Below are positions 8,028 to 18,286 of a DNA stretch of 64,000 nucleotides, in pieces. Below the pieces are notes generated by a model, which ran no database searches, was not told where the DNA came from, and saw only the letters and a list, made by a program, of their open reading frames with translations. The translations under genes were made by a program, and so were the position numbers. The first letter of the stretch is position 1. Each line of letters opens with the position of its first letter. Source of the DNA: Selenomonas timonae (lineage in GTDB: Bacteria > Bacillota > Negativicutes > Selenomonadales > Selenomonadaceae); NCBI RefSeq assembly GCF_014250475.1, contig NZ_CP060204.1, positions 819,001 to 883,000 on the forward strand, in the 5' to 3' direction.

Positions 8028-9452
8028 GTGTTTATTGGTCGTGCACGTGAGCTGGATTTTTTACAGGAGCGCTATGACTCGGAACGCGCCGAGCTCGTCG
8101 TGCTCTATGGACGGCGGCGCATTGGAAAAACAGAGCTCCTGCAGCAGTTTGCACGGGATAAGGCTGCCGTATTCTACGCCTGCACGGAGTGTACCGATCA
8201 GGAGCAGCTTGCCCGCTTTTCAAAGCGCATCTTGCAGACAGGTCTCCCTGCGGCGCGGTTTCTGACCTCGTTTTCGGATTGGGAGACGGCACTCAGGAGC
8301 ATACAGGATGTTCCATCCGAGGGGAAGAAGCTTCTCATCATCGACGAGTTCCCCTATATGTGCGCAAGCCGTCCCGAACTGCCGTCCATCCTGCAAAATC
8401 TTTGGGATCATGAGCTCTCGCGTGCAAACGTCATGCTCATTCTCTGCGGCAGTGCGATGAGCTTTATCGAGAACGAGCTGCTCGCCGAGCGGAATCCGCT
8501 GTATGGACGGGCGACGGGGATCTACAAACTGCTGCCGCTGCCCTTTGTAAGCGTACGGCAGTTTTTTCCGCAGTACAGTGTGGAGGATCAGGTCGCAGCC
8601 TATGCGATTCTCGGCGGCATTCCCTACTATTTGATTCAGTTTCAATCCGAGAAATCCCTCGAAGAAAATATCCGCACGAACATCCTGCAAAAGGGCTGTG
8701 TGCTCTACAGCGAGGTGGAGTTCCTGCTTCGACAGGAGCTGCGCGAGACGAGTGTCTACAATGCCATCATTGAGGCGGTGGCACTTGGCAACAACACACT
8801 GGCACTCATCCACAGCAAGACACAGATTGAGAAAACGAAGATCAGCGTCTATCTGAAGAACCTCATGGAGATCGGCATTATCGAGCGCGAGTTTTCTGTG
8901 CTTTCCACTGTAAAGGAGCGTGCGGGCAGCGGACGGGGACTGTATCAGCTGACCGATGCGTATTTCCAATTTTGGTACGCCTTTCTCTACGGCAGCCACT
9001 CGGAGCTTGAGGCGGGCGATGTGGCGGGCGTGTGGCAGCATCTCATTGTGCCGCAGCTTCATGAATTTGTTTCGCGCACCTATGAGAAGATCTGCATGGA
9101 GTATCTGCGTTCGTGCAATCAGGCGGGGACGCTGCCCTTTCACTTCATCAAGATCGGGCGATGGTGGGAGAAGGTCACGCATATCGCAGATGGGAAAAGA
9201 CGCACCGTATCGGAGGAAATCGACATTGTCGCCGCAGATCGCGCGGAGCGGAATTTTTTGCTCGCGGAATGCAAATTTCGCCGTGCTTCCGCCGATCTTG
9301 ACGTACTCCGACAGTTGCAGGACAAATTTCCGCAAAAGAAATATCATGGAAACTATCACTATATGATCTTTTCCTTCTATGGCTTTACCGAGCGACTGCG
9401 CGATGCTGCTGCACGGGAGAATGTGCGGCTCGTGTCCGGGGCGGACTTGTAG
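8028..9452 (+). CDS. AAA+ ATPase with C-terminal PD-(D/E)xK nuclease-like (DUF234) domain
   Basis: 474-aa member of the 'archaeal-type' ATPase family common in prokaryotic genomes. Walker A is GRRRIGKTE (Lys34), Walker B LLIIDEF (~residue 104), and sensor-like LCGSAMSF follows. A middle winged-helix-like region has KTKISVYLKNLMEIGIIERE. Near residues 396-418 the pattern E-x-D-I-V...AECK matches the PD-(D/E)xK nuclease core, as in DUF234. GTG start at 8028; the SD is weak (GATGGTGATG). The cellular role of this family is not established; mobile-element or defence roles are possible but unproven. Free-standing, behind a striking palindrome. Confidence 0.8.
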   Translation: MFIGRARELDFLQERYDSERAELVVLYGRRRIGKTELLQQFARDKAAVFYACTECTDQEQLARFSKRILQTGLPAARFLTSFSDWETALRSIQDVPSEGKKLLIIDEFPYMCASRPELPSILQNLWDHELSRANVMLILCGSAMSFIENELLAERNPLYGRATGIYKLLPLPFVSVRQFFPQYSVEDQVAAYAILGGIPYYLIQFQSEKSLEENIRTNILQKGCVLYSEVEFLLRQELRETSVYNAIIEAVALGNNTLALIHSKTQIEKTKISVYLKNLMEIGIIEREFSVLSTVKERAGSGRGLYQLTDAYFQFWYAFLYGSHSELEAGDVAGVWQHLIVPQLHEFVSRTYEKICMEYLRSCNQAGTLPFHFIKIGRWWEKVTHIADGKRRTVSEEIDIVAADRAERNFLLAECKFRRASADLDVLRQLQDKFPQKKYHGNYHYMIFSFYGFTERLRDAAARENVRLVSGADL

Positions 9453-9481
9453 ATGTTATGGATACGCTTTAAGGCACGATA

Positions 9482-9510
9482 TTGAAAGCGCGGCGTCACT
9501 GTGCTACTAT
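9482..9510 (+). promoter_or_regulatory. metG promoter
   Basis: TTGAAA (9482-9487), 17-nt spacer, TACTAT (9505-9510). Confidence 0.6.
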
Positions 9511-9541
9511 AAAGTGAAACTGATTGAAACGAGGCGTTATT

Positions 9542-11083
9542 ATGAGCGAAAAGACACCATTTTACATCACTACACCGATCTACTATCCGAGCGCGAAGCT
9601 GCACATCGGGCACGCCTACTGCACGACGGTCGCGGATACAATTGCGCGGTTCAAGCGGCTCGCGGGCTACGATGTGTTCTTTCTGACGGGCTCGGATGAG
9701 CATGGGCAGAAGATCCAGCAGGCGGCGGAGAAGGAGGGCGTGACGCCCCTTCAGTACGTCGACCGCATTGTCGCGGGCTTTCAGGAGCTGTGGCGGCTGC
9801 TCGGCATCTCCTACGACGACTTCATCCGCACGTCGGAGGAGCGTCACCACGAACTCGTACAGCATATTTTCCAAAAGATCTACGATCAGGGCGATATCTA
9901 CAAGGGCGCGTACAAGGGGCTCTACTGTACGCCTTGCGAGAGCTACTGGACGAAGCTGCAGCTCGACGAGAACGGCTGCTGCCCCGACTGCCACCGTCCC
10001 GTGCAGGAGGTCGCAGAGGAAGCGTACTTCTTCCGCATGAGCAAGTACGCGGATCGTCTGCTTGCGTACATCAACGAGCACCCCGATTTCATCCAGCCCG
10101 TCTCGCGCCGCAACGAGATGATTGCGTTCATCGAGCAGGGCCTCGAGGATCTGTGCGTCTCGCGCACCTCGTTCGACTGGGGCATCCCCGTGCCGTTCGA
10201 CCCGAAGCACGTCGTCTATGTCTGGTTCGATGCGCTCACGAACTACCTCACACCGATCGGTTATATGCACGACAAGGAAAAATTCAACCACTACTGGCCG
10301 GCGGACGTGCATCTCGTCGGGAAGGAGATCGTGCGCTTCCATACCATTATATGGGGTTGTATGCTGATGGCACTCGGCATTGACCTGCCCAAAAAGGTCT
10401 ATGGGCACGGTTGGCTCATCGTGGACGGGGCAAAGATGTCGAAATCCGTCGGCAACGTGGTCGATCCGATCGCGCTCATCGAGGAGTTCGGCGCGGATGC
10501 CGTGCGCTACTTCCTGCTGCGCGAGATCACGCTCGGGCAGGACGGCAATATCTCGCGCGACACACTCATCGGGCGTATCAACTCGGATCTTGCGAACGAT
10601 CTCGGCAACCTGCTGCACAGAACCCTTTCGATGGCAAAGAAGTATCGGAAGGGCGTCATCACGAAGGGCGCGGGACACACGGAGTTTGACACGGCGCTCG
10701 AGGACATGGCGGCGGCGACGCTCGCAGACTATACGGAGCAGATGGAGCAGATGGAGTTGTCCGCCGCAATCAAGACCGCATGGGCACTCATCTCGCGCAC
10801 GAACAAGTACATCGACGAGACCGCACCGTGGACGCTCGCCAAGGACGAGGCGAAGGCGGCAGAGCTCGACTCTGTACTCTACCATCTCGTCGAATCCCTG
10901 CGTATCACGAGCATTCTCATCTCGCCGTTCCTGCCTGTGACTGCGCGACGTATTCACGAGCAGCTGGGCTTTACCTCGGACTTCGATACGGTGCAGCTTG
11001 CGGACGCCGCATGGGGCGGAACGCCTAACGGACATACAGTCGGCACGGCGGAGCAGCTCTTCCCACGCATCGAGATCGCATGA
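9542..11083 (+). CDS. metG: Methionyl-tRNA synthetase, short form
   Basis: Class I aminoacyl-tRNA synthetase charging tRNA-Met, cytosolic. HIGH motif at residues 21-24, a zinc knuckle with paired Cys (CTPCESYW ... CCPDC) near residues 130-155, and KMSKS near residue 298. At 513 aa it lacks the C-terminal tRNA-binding (EMAP-like) domain found in longer homologues. ATG at 9542 is chosen over an in-frame TTG at 9524 because GAGG is well placed. The stop overlaps the tatD start by four bases (ATGA), so the two genes are co-translated. Confidence 0.96.
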   Translation: MSEKTPFYITTPIYYPSAKLHIGHAYCTTVADTIARFKRLAGYDVFFLTGSDEHGQKIQQAAEKEGVTPLQYVDRIVAGFQELWRLLGISYDDFIRTSEERHHELVQHIFQKIYDQGDIYKGAYKGLYCTPCESYWTKLQLDENGCCPDCHRPVQEVAEEAYFFRMSKYADRLLAYINEHPDFIQPVSRRNEMIAFIEQGLEDLCVSRTSFDWGIPVPFDPKHVVYVWFDALTNYLTPIGYMHDKEKFNHYWPADVHLVGKEIVRFHTIIWGCMLMALGIDLPKKVYGHGWLIVDGAKMSKSVGNVVDPIALIEEFGADAVRYFLLREITLGQDGNISRDTLIGRINSDLANDLGNLLHRTLSMAKKYRKGVITKGAGHTEFDTALEDMAAATLADYTEQMEQMELSAAIKTAWALISRTNKYIDETAPWTLAKDEAKAAELDSVLYHLVESLRITSILISPFLPVTARRIHEQLGFTSDFDTVQLADAAWGGTPNGHTVGTAEQLFPRIEIA

Positions 11084-11862
11084 TGACGAGATATATTGAT
11101 ACGCACGCCCACCTCTACGACGAGCGCTATGACGAAGATCGTGCGGAGATGATTGCGCGTGCGGAGGAAGCGGGTGTCGCGCAGATCATCAGCATGGGGG
11201 ATACGATGGCGGCGTCCGCGCAGGTGGTCGCGGATGCGGAGGTGTATCCCGCACTCTACGCTGCCGTCGGCATCCATCCCGAGAGTGCCGCACCGCTCAC
11301 AGATGCGGATCGCTCACAGCTCCTCGCATGGGCAGAGCATCCGAAGGTCGTTGCCATCGGCGAGATCGGCCTTGACTACTACTGGGAGAAGGATTCCGCG
11401 CAGCGTGCCGTGCAGCGCGAACTTTTCCGCGCACAGCTCGATGTGGCGCGCGCGGCGCATCTGCCCGTCTGCATCCACGACCGCGACGCGCACGGAGACA
11501 CGCTTGCCATTCTGCAGGAGGCGGGACGTGACCTCACGGGCGTGCTCCACTGCTTTTCGGGGAGCCTCGAGACGGCGCGCGAACTCTGGAAGATGGGATA
11601 CTATATCGGCATCGACGGGCCGCTCACGTTCAAGAACGCGGCGAAGCTCCCCGACATCGTGCGCGAAGCGCCGCGTGAGCTGCTGCTCATCGAGACGGAT
11701 AGCCCCTATCTTGCACCCGTGCCGAAGCGCGGCAAGCGCAACGAACCCGCCTACGTCGTGCACGTCGCGGCGAAGATCGCGGAGATCCGCGGCGAATCCG
11801 TGGAGGAGGTCGCCGCCTATACGACGGAGAACGCGCGGCGACTCTATCCGAAACTTGTTTGA
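11080..11862 (+). CDS. tatD: TatD-family metal-dependent DNase
   Basis: 260-aa amidohydrolase-fold nuclease (3'-5' DNase/RNase activity in characterised homologues). Metal ligands are visible: DTHAH (His9, His11), GEIGLDY, CIHDRD, LHCFSG and ETDSPYLAP. Translationally coupled to metG, a pairing common in Firmicutes. A terminator follows at 11886. Confidence 0.94.
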   Translation: MMTRYIDTHAHLYDERYDEDRAEMIARAEEAGVAQIISMGDTMAASAQVVADAEVYPALYAAVGIHPESAAPLTDADRSQLLAWAEHPKVVAIGEIGLDYYWEKDSAQRAVQRELFRAQLDVARAAHLPVCIHDRDAHGDTLAILQEAGRDLTGVLHCFSGSLETARELWKMGYYIGIDGPLTFKNAAKLPDIVREAPRELLLIETDSPYLAPVPKRGKRNEPAYVVHVAAKIAEIRGESVEEVAAYTTENARRLYPKLV

Positions 11863-11885
11863 TTCTGTTCTTTCGTAAAGCATCG

Positions 11886-11923
11886 CCCTGTGCATGGAGG
11901 AATCCTCCGTGCGCAGGGTTTTT
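11886..11923 (+). terminator. metG-tatD terminator
   Basis: Imperfect inverted repeat CCCTGTGCATGGAGGA / TCCTCCGTGCGCAGGG followed by T5. Confidence 0.8.
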
Positions 11924-12051
11924 ACATGGGACAATTTTCCCTAAAGTGGTGAATAAAATGAGAAAACAGCTCTCAATTTTAGACCAAATCCCATTTTTCA
12001 TGAAAAATTCAGCTTGAAGTGGGAAAATGCCGTCAGCAAAGGGGGAATTCT

Positions 12052-12861
12052 ATGCAGTGGAAGAAGCTTGGACAGCTGATTCAGACAAAGAAGAACACGA
12101 TGTTCTGTGCCACGCTGGCAGGTATGATGTTGCTCTCCAGCGGATTCACGATGAACGGCCTGCCGAAGAACCTGCAGCGCGTGAGCGTGCACGTTGACGG
12201 TCAGACCATCACCGATATGACGGTGCAGACGAGACCCAATGATATTTTTGAGAAATTGGGCGTAAAACTCGGTGCAAAGGACAGCTACGAGGTGTTCCAC
12301 AGCGAGGACGAGCGCCATACAGAGATTTCCGTACGACGTGCCGTTCCCGTGAGCATTACGTTCTGGGACGATACGCAGGCGGTCATGACGAGTGGGCGTA
12401 CGGTCGGCGATGTCATGGCAGAGTACGGCTATAACCCGAATGAGGTCGATGTATCTCCGTCTGCGGATACGCCGGTCACGGCAGACCTCCACATCCAGCT
12501 CACGGAGAACGAGCAGGCTGCCGAGCAGCGCCGCGCACGTGAGCGCGAGGCAGACCGCGTCAGCCGGGGCATCCCGCGTTACCGCGCAGCCTATACGATG
12601 CACGCATCGGCCTACCTCCCGAGCGATGGGGGCGGCAGCGGTATCACGGCGACCGGCATGGTCGCACGCCACGGTGTCGTTGCAGTCGATCCGAACGTGA
12701 TCCCGCTCGGCTCGCGCCTCTACATCCCTGGCTACGGCGAGGCAATCGCCGCCGATACGGGCGGCGCAATCGTCGGCAACACGATTGATCTCTGCATGGA
12801 GAGCTATGACGAGGCGATCCAATTTGGCCGCCGCAACGTCGAGGTTTATGTCATCGATTGA
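12052..12861 (+). CDS. 3D-domain cell-wall protein with DUF348-like (YabE/Rpf-type) N-terminal region
   Basis: 269-aa exported or membrane-anchored protein. A hydrophobic segment near residues 17-36 (MFCATLAGMMLLSSGF) acts as signal or anchor, then a DUF348-type region (VSVHVDGQTI ... RTVGDVMAEYGYN) and a C-terminal 3D domain (about 180-269). Key patterns of the latter are GITATG, AVDPNVIPLGS, AADTGGAI and the final NTIDLC, giving the conserved aspartates. In YabE/Sps-type proteins this domain is a lytic transglycosylase-like catalytic module; the same role in peptidoglycan cleavage is inferred. ATG at 12052 has AAAGGGGG upstream. Confidence 0.87.
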   Translation: MQWKKLGQLIQTKKNTMFCATLAGMMLLSSGFTMNGLPKNLQRVSVHVDGQTITDMTVQTRPNDIFEKLGVKLGAKDSYEVFHSEDERHTEISVRRAVPVSITFWDDTQAVMTSGRTVGDVMAEYGYNPNEVDVSPSADTPVTADLHIQLTENEQAAEQRRAREREADRVSRGIPRYRAAYTMHASAYLPSDGGGSGITATGMVARHGVVAVDPNVIPLGSRLYIPGYGEAIAADTGGAIVGNTIDLCMESYDEAIQFGRRNVEVYVID

Positions 12862-12880
12862 TGAAAATTATGCAAATGAG

Positions 12881-12919
12881 GAATCACTGTGAGATAATTC
12901 ACGCAGTGATTCTTTTTTT
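12881..12919 (+). terminator. Terminator of the 3D-domain gene
   Basis: 9-bp stem GAATCACTG / CAGTGATTC with T7; the next promoter starts two bases later. Confidence 0.85.
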
Positions 12920-12920
12920 G

Positions 12921-12949
12921 TTGACAAGACGCGTTTTCGGTGGTACTAT
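12921..12949 (+). promoter_or_regulatory. Promoter of the cobalamin-riboswitch transcript
   Basis: Consensus TTGACA (12921-12926), 17-nt spacer, TACTAT (12944-12949). Confidence 0.75.
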
Positions 12950-12982
12950 TCTATCGTACCATAAAAACTAAATATGTATTGG

Positions 12983-13171
12983 ATCAAGTGCAGAGGTTTT
13001 GCCATGCAGAGCCTCAATTGCTTCATAGGGAATCCGGTTCAATGCCGGAGCGGTCACGCCACTGTAACAGGGAGTGATTCCGCGCGCCGACCTCCCGTCG
13101 GCAGTCACTGGGGAGAGATCTCTGGGAAGATGCGGAAGAACGATGAACTGAAGCCAGGAGACCTGCTTGAT
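12983..13171 (+). promoter_or_regulatory. Cobalamin (B12) riboswitch
   Basis: Closing helix ATCAAG (12983-12988) / CTTGAT (13166-13171). The conserved core GGGAATCCGGTTCAATGCCGG is followed by GCCACTGTAAC, and the B12 box GCCAGGAGACCTGC is at 13153-13166. All diagnostic elements of the class are present. It binds adenosyl- or related cobalamin. The next gene is mutA, ~665 nt downstream across two terminators. Confidence 0.93.
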
Positions 13172-13288
13172 TAACAATCACCGATTGACCTGCGAGTGAT
13201 GGGGATGGAGATTTTGCGGATTCGTTCGCCTCGAGAAAGAGTTTGACCTATGAGATCAAACCATATCGGGAACTGAGTAACGATACCG

Positions 13289-13326
13289 AAAAAGCCCGTT
13301 CTGCGCACCGTGGAATGGGCTTTTTC
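13289..13326 (+). terminator. Terminator downstream of the riboswitch (possible expression platform)
   Basis: Arms AAAAAGCCCGTTC and GAATGGGCTTTTT with an 11-nt loop and terminal T-run. Confidence 0.75.
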
Positions 13327-13484
13327 TTATCCATATACACGGGTGCATGAACGATCCTGAGGAGATCTGTGTGCATGTGAAACAAATCCCATGCCCAGAG
13401 ATTTCCCCGGGATGAAGGAGTATGCGCTCCTTGGGGAAACATTGCTCATCTTTTCAGTTCTCGTTTTGCCCTTTTATTAGGGCG

Positions 13485-13519
13485 CGCTCTGAGGGTGGAA
13501 GCTCAGAGCGATTTTTTTT
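13485..13519 (+). terminator. Second terminator between riboswitch and mutA
   Basis: 9-bp perfect stem CGCTCTGAG / CTCAGAGCG (13485-13493, 13502-13510) then ATTTTTTTT. The stretch 13327-13484 between the two terminators shows no convincing ORF. Confidence 0.8.
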
Positions 13520-13560
13520 CAAGGAATGCAATTCCGTGTATGATGTCAAATAGCCATCCG

Positions 13561-13715
13561 TGCGAACTCCACGCAAACGCCTCGTTACGCAAGCGGTCGG
13601 ACACTTATCTGCCTAAATACCTGCGGACTTCTTAAACGCGCGCTGCGCGCTTGAACGAAAGAAATCCGCAGGGGGCAGAACGTGTCCTCGCTTCCGCTTG
13701 CTCCACTAGGGTTTG
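13561..13715 (-). repeat. Foldback repeat, copy A (minus orientation)
   Basis: Reverse-complement counterpart of 27479-27628; both begin ACCCTAGTGGAGC and end with a GCGTGG-containing flank. It folds into a long hairpin (13589-13701). Paired segments are GCAAGCGG/CCGCTTGC, GGACAC/GTGTCC, TCTGCC/GGCAGA and CTGCGGA/TCCGCAG, with an apical GC-rich stem-loop. Several base pairs covary with copy B. Intergenic, just upstream of mutA. No coding potential. Confidence 0.8.
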
Positions 13716-13836
13716 CTTTGGAGCATCGCACAGATTGCCACGAACACATCTCCTTCCTGGACAGAATTGCTTTACTTTTGTGTTAGTTCATAGAACTAGC
13801 AGAGCCTTCCCGCAATAAATTAAAGGAGGACGTACT

Positions 13837-16023
13837 ATGCCGGAAGAAAAAGAACGGTCGAGTGACGAGGAACTTCAGAAGCTTCTGAAGAAATCGGCGG
13901 ATGTTGAGGACTTCCCCGAGGTCTCGCTCGACGAATTCACTCCGCCGACGGACGAGGAGTGGAAGGCGGCCTGCGAGGCACTGCTCAAGGGGGCGCCGTT
14001 CGAGAAGGTCATGTTCACGAAGACCTACGAGGGCATCACCTTCGACCCCATGTATACGAAGAAACACACGGAGGACATCCTGCCCAAGAGTGTCATGCCC
14101 GGCATGGGAGACTATCTGCGCGGCGTGGATCCCGCCGGCTACATCGGGAAGCCATGGGGCATCGCGCAGGCGTGCGATGAGACGCTGCCCGCAGAGAACA
14201 ACGAGCTCCTGCGACATGAGAATGACAAGGGCTCGACGATCTACCACATCGTGCTCGACACCGCTTCGCGTGCGGGTGTGGATGCACGTCAGGCGGAGAA
14301 GGTCGGCGACATCGGCACGAGCGTGACGACGGTCGACGATATGCACACGCTCTTGGAGGGACTGGATCTCGCGAAGTTCCCGCTCTATGTCTATGCGGGT
14401 GCGAATGCTCTCCCGCTCCTCTCGCTCGTCGCAGCGGCACGCCGTGCGGCGGGAGAGGATATGACGAAGGTACAGGGCATCGTTGGGGCAGACCCGATCG
14501 GCGCACTCGTGACCGACGGCAAGCTTCCCGCATCGCTCGACGCACACTATGACAGCCTCGCTGCGGCGGCACGTTGGGCGACGACACATGCGCCGCATCT
14601 GCGCACGGTGTTTGTGCGCAGCGATGTCTACAGCAGCGGCGGTGCAAACGATGTGCAGGAGGTCGCAGCGTGTCTCGCGACCGCAGCGGCGTATCTGCGT
14701 GCGCTGTGCGAGCGCGGGCTGACGATTGACGAGGCGGCGGGGCAGATCGCGTTCGGCTTCTCGATGGGCGCGAACTTCTTCCTGCAGATCGCAAAGCTGC
14801 GTGCCGTGCGCCCCATCTGGGCACAGATCGTCAAGGCGTTCGGCGGCAACGCCGAGTCGCAGAAGATGCGCATTCACGCGCGTCCTGCGCTCTTCTTCAA
14901 GACCATCTACGATCCGTACGTCAACATGCTCCGCAACACGACGGAGATCTTTTCGGGCGTTGTGGGCGGCATCGACTCGTTCGAGAGTGCGCCGTTCGAC
15001 GAGCCCATCCGCAAGGGCGACGAGTTCTCACGCCGCATTGCACGCAACATCCAGATCATGCTCCAGGAGGAGTTCGGTATGCTCCAGCCGATCGATCCTG
15101 CGGGCGGCTCGTGGGCAGTTGAGACGCTGACGCGCCAGATGAAGGAAAAGATCTGGGCGGAGTTCCAGAGCATCGAAAAGCAGGGTGGCATCGTTGCGGC
15201 ACTGCGCAGCGGATCTGTGCAGGAGGGGATTGCAGCGATTCTCGCAGACCGCTTCAAGAAGGCGGACATCCGCAAAGACCGCATCGTCGGCAACAATATG
15301 TACCCGAACATGACAGAGGTTCTGCTCGAAACGCGTGCGGAGGATACGGCGGCACTCAAGGCACAGCGCACGAAGGATATCGAGGCATATCTCTCCGACA
15401 TCGACACAAAGCACCGTGACGAGGCTCTTGCGGCATTCAAGGCGGATGGCTCCGTGGATCAGGGCATCGAGGCGGCGTTTGCAGGCGCGACGATCGCGGA
15501 GCTGATGGCGGCGGTCACGGATGGCAAGGGCGCGGCGGAGACGGTCACGGCGATCGCACCGCACCGCTGGAGCGAGCGTTTCGAGGCACTCAGGAAGCGC
15601 ACGGAGGACTACAAGGCGGAGAAGAACGACAACGTCAAGATCTTCCTCGCGAACATGGGTCCCATCCCGCAGCACAAGGCGCGTGCGGACTTTACCACGG
15701 GCTTCCTGCAGGTTGGCGCGTTCGAGGTGCTCGGCAACGACGGGTTCAAGACCGTCGAGGAGGCCGCCGAGGCAGCGGGCAAGAGCGGCGCGGATGCGGT
15801 GGTCATCTGCTCCACGGACGCGACCTATCCCGAGATCGTACCCGCACTTGCACCGAAGCTCCACGAGGTTCTGCCGAATGCGCGCGTATTCCTCGCGGGC
15901 GCGGCACCGAAGGATCTCCTTGAGACCTATAACAATGCGGGCATTGATGAATACATCTCCGTCAAGGCGAACTGCTACGAGGTGCTTGAGCGCCTTCAGA
16001 AAAAGAAAGGGATGATTGCGTAA
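13837..16023 (+). CDS. mutA: Methylmalonyl-CoA mutase small subunit (beta)
   Basis: Non-catalytic partner of MutB in the AdoCbl-dependent interconversion of (R)-methylmalonyl-CoA and succinyl-CoA. It has 728 aa: an acidic N-terminal extension, a TIM-barrel mutase domain, and a C-terminal B12-fold domain. As expected for the small subunit, the cobalamin DxHxxG motif is absent (the corresponding region reads [13 protein letters not shown]). AAAGGAGG precedes ATG 13837. The stop overlaps the mutB start (TAATG), so the subunits are translationally coupled. Leader regulation by the upstream cobalamin riboswitch is possible but separated by two terminators. Confidence 0.95.
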   Translation: MPEEKERSSDEELQKLLKKSADVEDFPEVSLDEFTPPTDEEWKAACEALLKGAPFEKVMFTKTYEGITFDPMYTKKHTEDILPKSVMPGMGDYLRGVDPAGYIGKPWGIAQACDETLPAENNELLRHENDKGSTIYHIVLDTASRAGVDARQAEKVGDIGTSVTTVDDMHTLLEGLDLAKFPLYVYAGANALPLLSLVAAARRAAGEDMTKVQGIVGADPIGALVTDGKLPASLDAHYDSLAAAARWATTHAPHLRTVFVRSDVYSSGGANDVQEVAACLATAAAYLRALCERGLTIDEAAGQIAFGFSMGANFFLQIAKLRAVRPIWAQIVKAFGGNAESQKMRIHARPALFFKTIYDPYVNMLRNTTEIFSGVVGGIDSFESAPFDEPIRKGDEFSRRIARNIQIMLQEEFGMLQPIDPAGGSWAVETLTRQMKEKIWAEFQSIEKQGGIVAALRSGSVQEGIAAILADRFKKADIRKDRIVGNNMYPNMTEVLLETRAEDTAALKAQRTKDIEAYLSDIDTKHRDEALAAFKADGSVDQGIEAAFAGATIAELMAAVTDGKGAAETVTAIAPHRWSERFEALRKRTEDYKAEKNDNVKIFLANMGPIPQHKARADFTTGFLQVGAFEVLGNDGFKTVEEAAEAAGKSGADAVVICSTDATYPEIVPALAPKLHEVLPNARVFLAGAAPKDLLETYNNAGIDEYISVKANCYEVLERLQKKKGMIA

Positions 16024-18221
16024 TGGCAGGCTTTACGAACCCGGATTTCACCGGGATGAGCCTCGGCGAAAGCCCGTCCGCAGACTCCAAGGAGTGGCGC
16101 GCCCTCTTCGAGGGGACGACGGGGCGGACGTTTGAGGCACTCACGCACAAGACGATGGAGCGTGTACCCGTGAGCCCCTTCTACGATCACGACGTATACG
16201 AGCGTATGACCCACCTCGACTTTGCGAGCGGTATCCCGCCGTGCCTGCGCGGACCGTACTCCACGATGTACGTGTTCCGTCCGTGGACGGTGCGCCAGTA
16301 CGCAGGTTTCTCGACGGCAGAGGAGTCGAATGCGTTCTACCGCCGCAACCTTGCCGCAGGTCAGAAGGGCCTTTCCATCGCGTTCGACCTCCCGACCCAT
16401 CGTGGCTATGACGCTGACAACCCGCGCGTGGTCGGTGACGTGGGCAAGGCAGGCGTTTCGGTCTGCTCCATGCTGGATATGAACATCCTGTTCTCGGGCA
16501 TTCCGCTCGACCAGATGTCCGTCTCTATGACCATGAACGGCGCGGTTCTGCCGATCCTTGCGTTCTTCATCGTCTCGGGCGAGGAGCAGGGCGTTGATAA
16601 AAAGATCATGGCAGGTACGATCCAGAACGATATTCTGAAAGAGTTCATGGTTCGCAACACCTACATCTATCCGCCTGAGATGTCCATGCGCATCATCGGC
16701 GACATCTTCGAGTACACGACGAAGTACATGCCGAAGTTCAACAGCATCTCCATCTCCGGCTACCATATGCAGGAGGCGGGTGCACCTGCGGACATTGAGC
16801 TCGGCTACACGCTCGCGGACGGCCTTGAGTACATCCGCACGGGCATCAAGGCGGGGCTCGCCGTCGACGACTTTGCAAAGCGTCTCTCGTTCTTCTGGGC
16901 AATCGGCAAGAACTACTTCATGGAGATTGCAAAGATGCGCGCGGCGCGTGTCCTCTGGGCGAAGATCGTCAAGTCGTTCGACGCGAAGAACGACAAGTCG
17001 ATGGCGCTGCGTACGCACAGCCAGACGTCCGGTTGGTCGCTGACGGCGCAGGATCCGTTCAACAACATCGCCCGCACGGCGATGGAGGCGATGGGCGCGG
17101 CACTCGGCCACACGCAGTCCCTCCATACGAACGCACTCGACGAGGCGATCGCACTGCCGACGGACTTCTCGGCGCGTATTGCGCGTAACACGCAGCTCTA
17201 CATCCAGGACGAGACGAGCGTCTGCAAGATCATCGATCCGTGGGGCGGCTCGTACTATGTCGAGGCTCTCACGAACGAGATCATCCGCCGCGCTTGGGCG
17301 CATATCCAGGAGGTCGAGGCACTCGGCGGCATGGCAAAGGCGATCTCGACGGGCCTCCCGAAGATGCGTATCGAGGAGGCGGCAGCACGCCGTCAGGCAC
17401 AGATCGACTCCGGTATCGAGAGCATCGTCGGTGTGAACAAGTACCGCCTCGAAAAGGAAGATCCGCTGCAGATCCTTGCCATTGACAACACGGCCGTGCG
17501 TCAGGCACAGGTCGAGCGTCTCGAGAAGCTGCGCGCAGAACGCAATGCGGACGATGTACGTCGCTGCCTCGAGGGCATCACAAAGGCAGCAGAGACGCGC
17601 GACAACGGCAACCTGCTCGAAGCGGCGGTCGATGCGGCACGCGCCCGCGCCTCGCTCGGCGAGATCTCCGATGCGGTGGAGAAGGTCTCCGGCCGTTTCC
17701 AGGCGGTGATCCATACCATTTCCGGTGTCTACTCCTCCGAGTTCACGGACAAGACCGAGCTCGACCGCGCCCGCGAGATGGCGGACGAGTTCGAGGAACT
17801 CACGGGTCGCCGTCCGCGTATCTTCGTCGCGAAGATGGGACAGGACGGACACGATCGCGGACAGAAGGTCATCGCGTCCTCCTTCGCCGACATGGGCTGG
17901 GACGTCGACGTGGGTCCTCTCTTCCAGACCCCTGCCGAGACGGCGCAGGATGCGGTCGACAACGACGTGCACATGGTCGGATTCAGCTCGCTCGCAGCGG
18001 GACACAATACGCTCCTGCCGCAGCTCGTCGATGAGCTGAAGAAGCTCGGACGTGACGACATTATGGTCTGCATCGGCGGCGTTATCCCCGTGCAGGACTA
18101 TGACAACCTCTACGAGCACGGCGCGGTCGCGATCTTCGCACCGGGCACGAACATCCCCGAGGCGGGCATCAAGCTACTGACCCTTCTCATCGCACGCGCG
18201 AAGGAAGAAGCCGCAGGTTAA
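16023..18221 (+). CDS. mutB: Methylmalonyl-CoA mutase large (catalytic) subunit
   Basis: 732-aa AdoCbl-dependent mutase. The TIM-barrel shows the substrate-binding stretch [18 protein letters not shown], and the C-terminal B12-binding domain has the base-off ligand motif DGHDRG near residues 606-611. It also has the [10 protein letters not shown] and GGVIPVQDY strands. Functions in succinate-to-propionate flow or propionate assimilation in anaerobes. Same operon as mutA and meaB; a GC-rich hairpin follows the stop. Confidence 0.97.
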   Translation: MAGFTNPDFTGMSLGESPSADSKEWRALFEGTTGRTFEALTHKTMERVPVSPFYDHDVYERMTHLDFASGIPPCLRGPYSTMYVFRPWTVRQYAGFSTAEESNAFYRRNLAAGQKGLSIAFDLPTHRGYDADNPRVVGDVGKAGVSVCSMLDMNILFSGIPLDQMSVSMTMNGAVLPILAFFIVSGEEQGVDKKIMAGTIQNDILKEFMVRNTYIYPPEMSMRIIGDIFEYTTKYMPKFNSISISGYHMQEAGAPADIELGYTLADGLEYIRTGIKAGLAVDDFAKRLSFFWAIGKNYFMEIAKMRAARVLWAKIVKSFDAKNDKSMALRTHSQTSGWSLTAQDPFNNIARTAMEAMGAALGHTQSLHTNALDEAIALPTDFSARIARNTQLYIQDETSVCKIIDPWGGSYYVEALTNEIIRRAWAHIQEVEALGGMAKAISTGLPKMRIEEAAARRQAQIDSGIESIVGVNKYRLEKEDPLQILAIDNTAVRQAQVERLEKLRAERNADDVRRCLEGITKAAETRDNGNLLEAAVDAARARASLGEISDAVEKVSGRFQAVIHTISGVYSSEFTDKTELDRAREMADEFEELTGRRPRIFVAKMGQDGHDRGQKVIASSFADMGWDVDVGPLFQTPAETAQDAVDNDVHMVGFSSLAAGHNTLLPQLVDELKKLGRDDIMVCIGGVIPVQDYDNLYEHGAVAIFAPGTNIPEAGIKLLTLLIARAKEEAAG

Positions 18222-18233
18222 GGTATACAATGG

Positions 18234-18264
18234 CGCCGCCCTCAAACAAGAGGGCGGCGTTTTG
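18234..18264 (+). terminator. Hairpin/terminator between mutB and meaB
   Basis: 10-bp perfect stem CGCCGCCCTC / GAGGGCGGCG followed by TTTTGCC. The short T-run suggests partial readthrough into meaB. Confidence 0.65.
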
Positions 18265-18286
18265 CCATATCGTGAAAGGAGGCTTT

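Noticed and set aside
12974-13174. 66-aa ORF covering the cobalamin riboswitch
   Set aside because: The sequence is fully explained by the conserved riboswitch core and B12 box.
13248-13442. 64-aa minus-strand ORF in the riboswitch-mutA interval
   Set aside because: Crosses a strong terminator hairpin, no SD, no similarity recognised.
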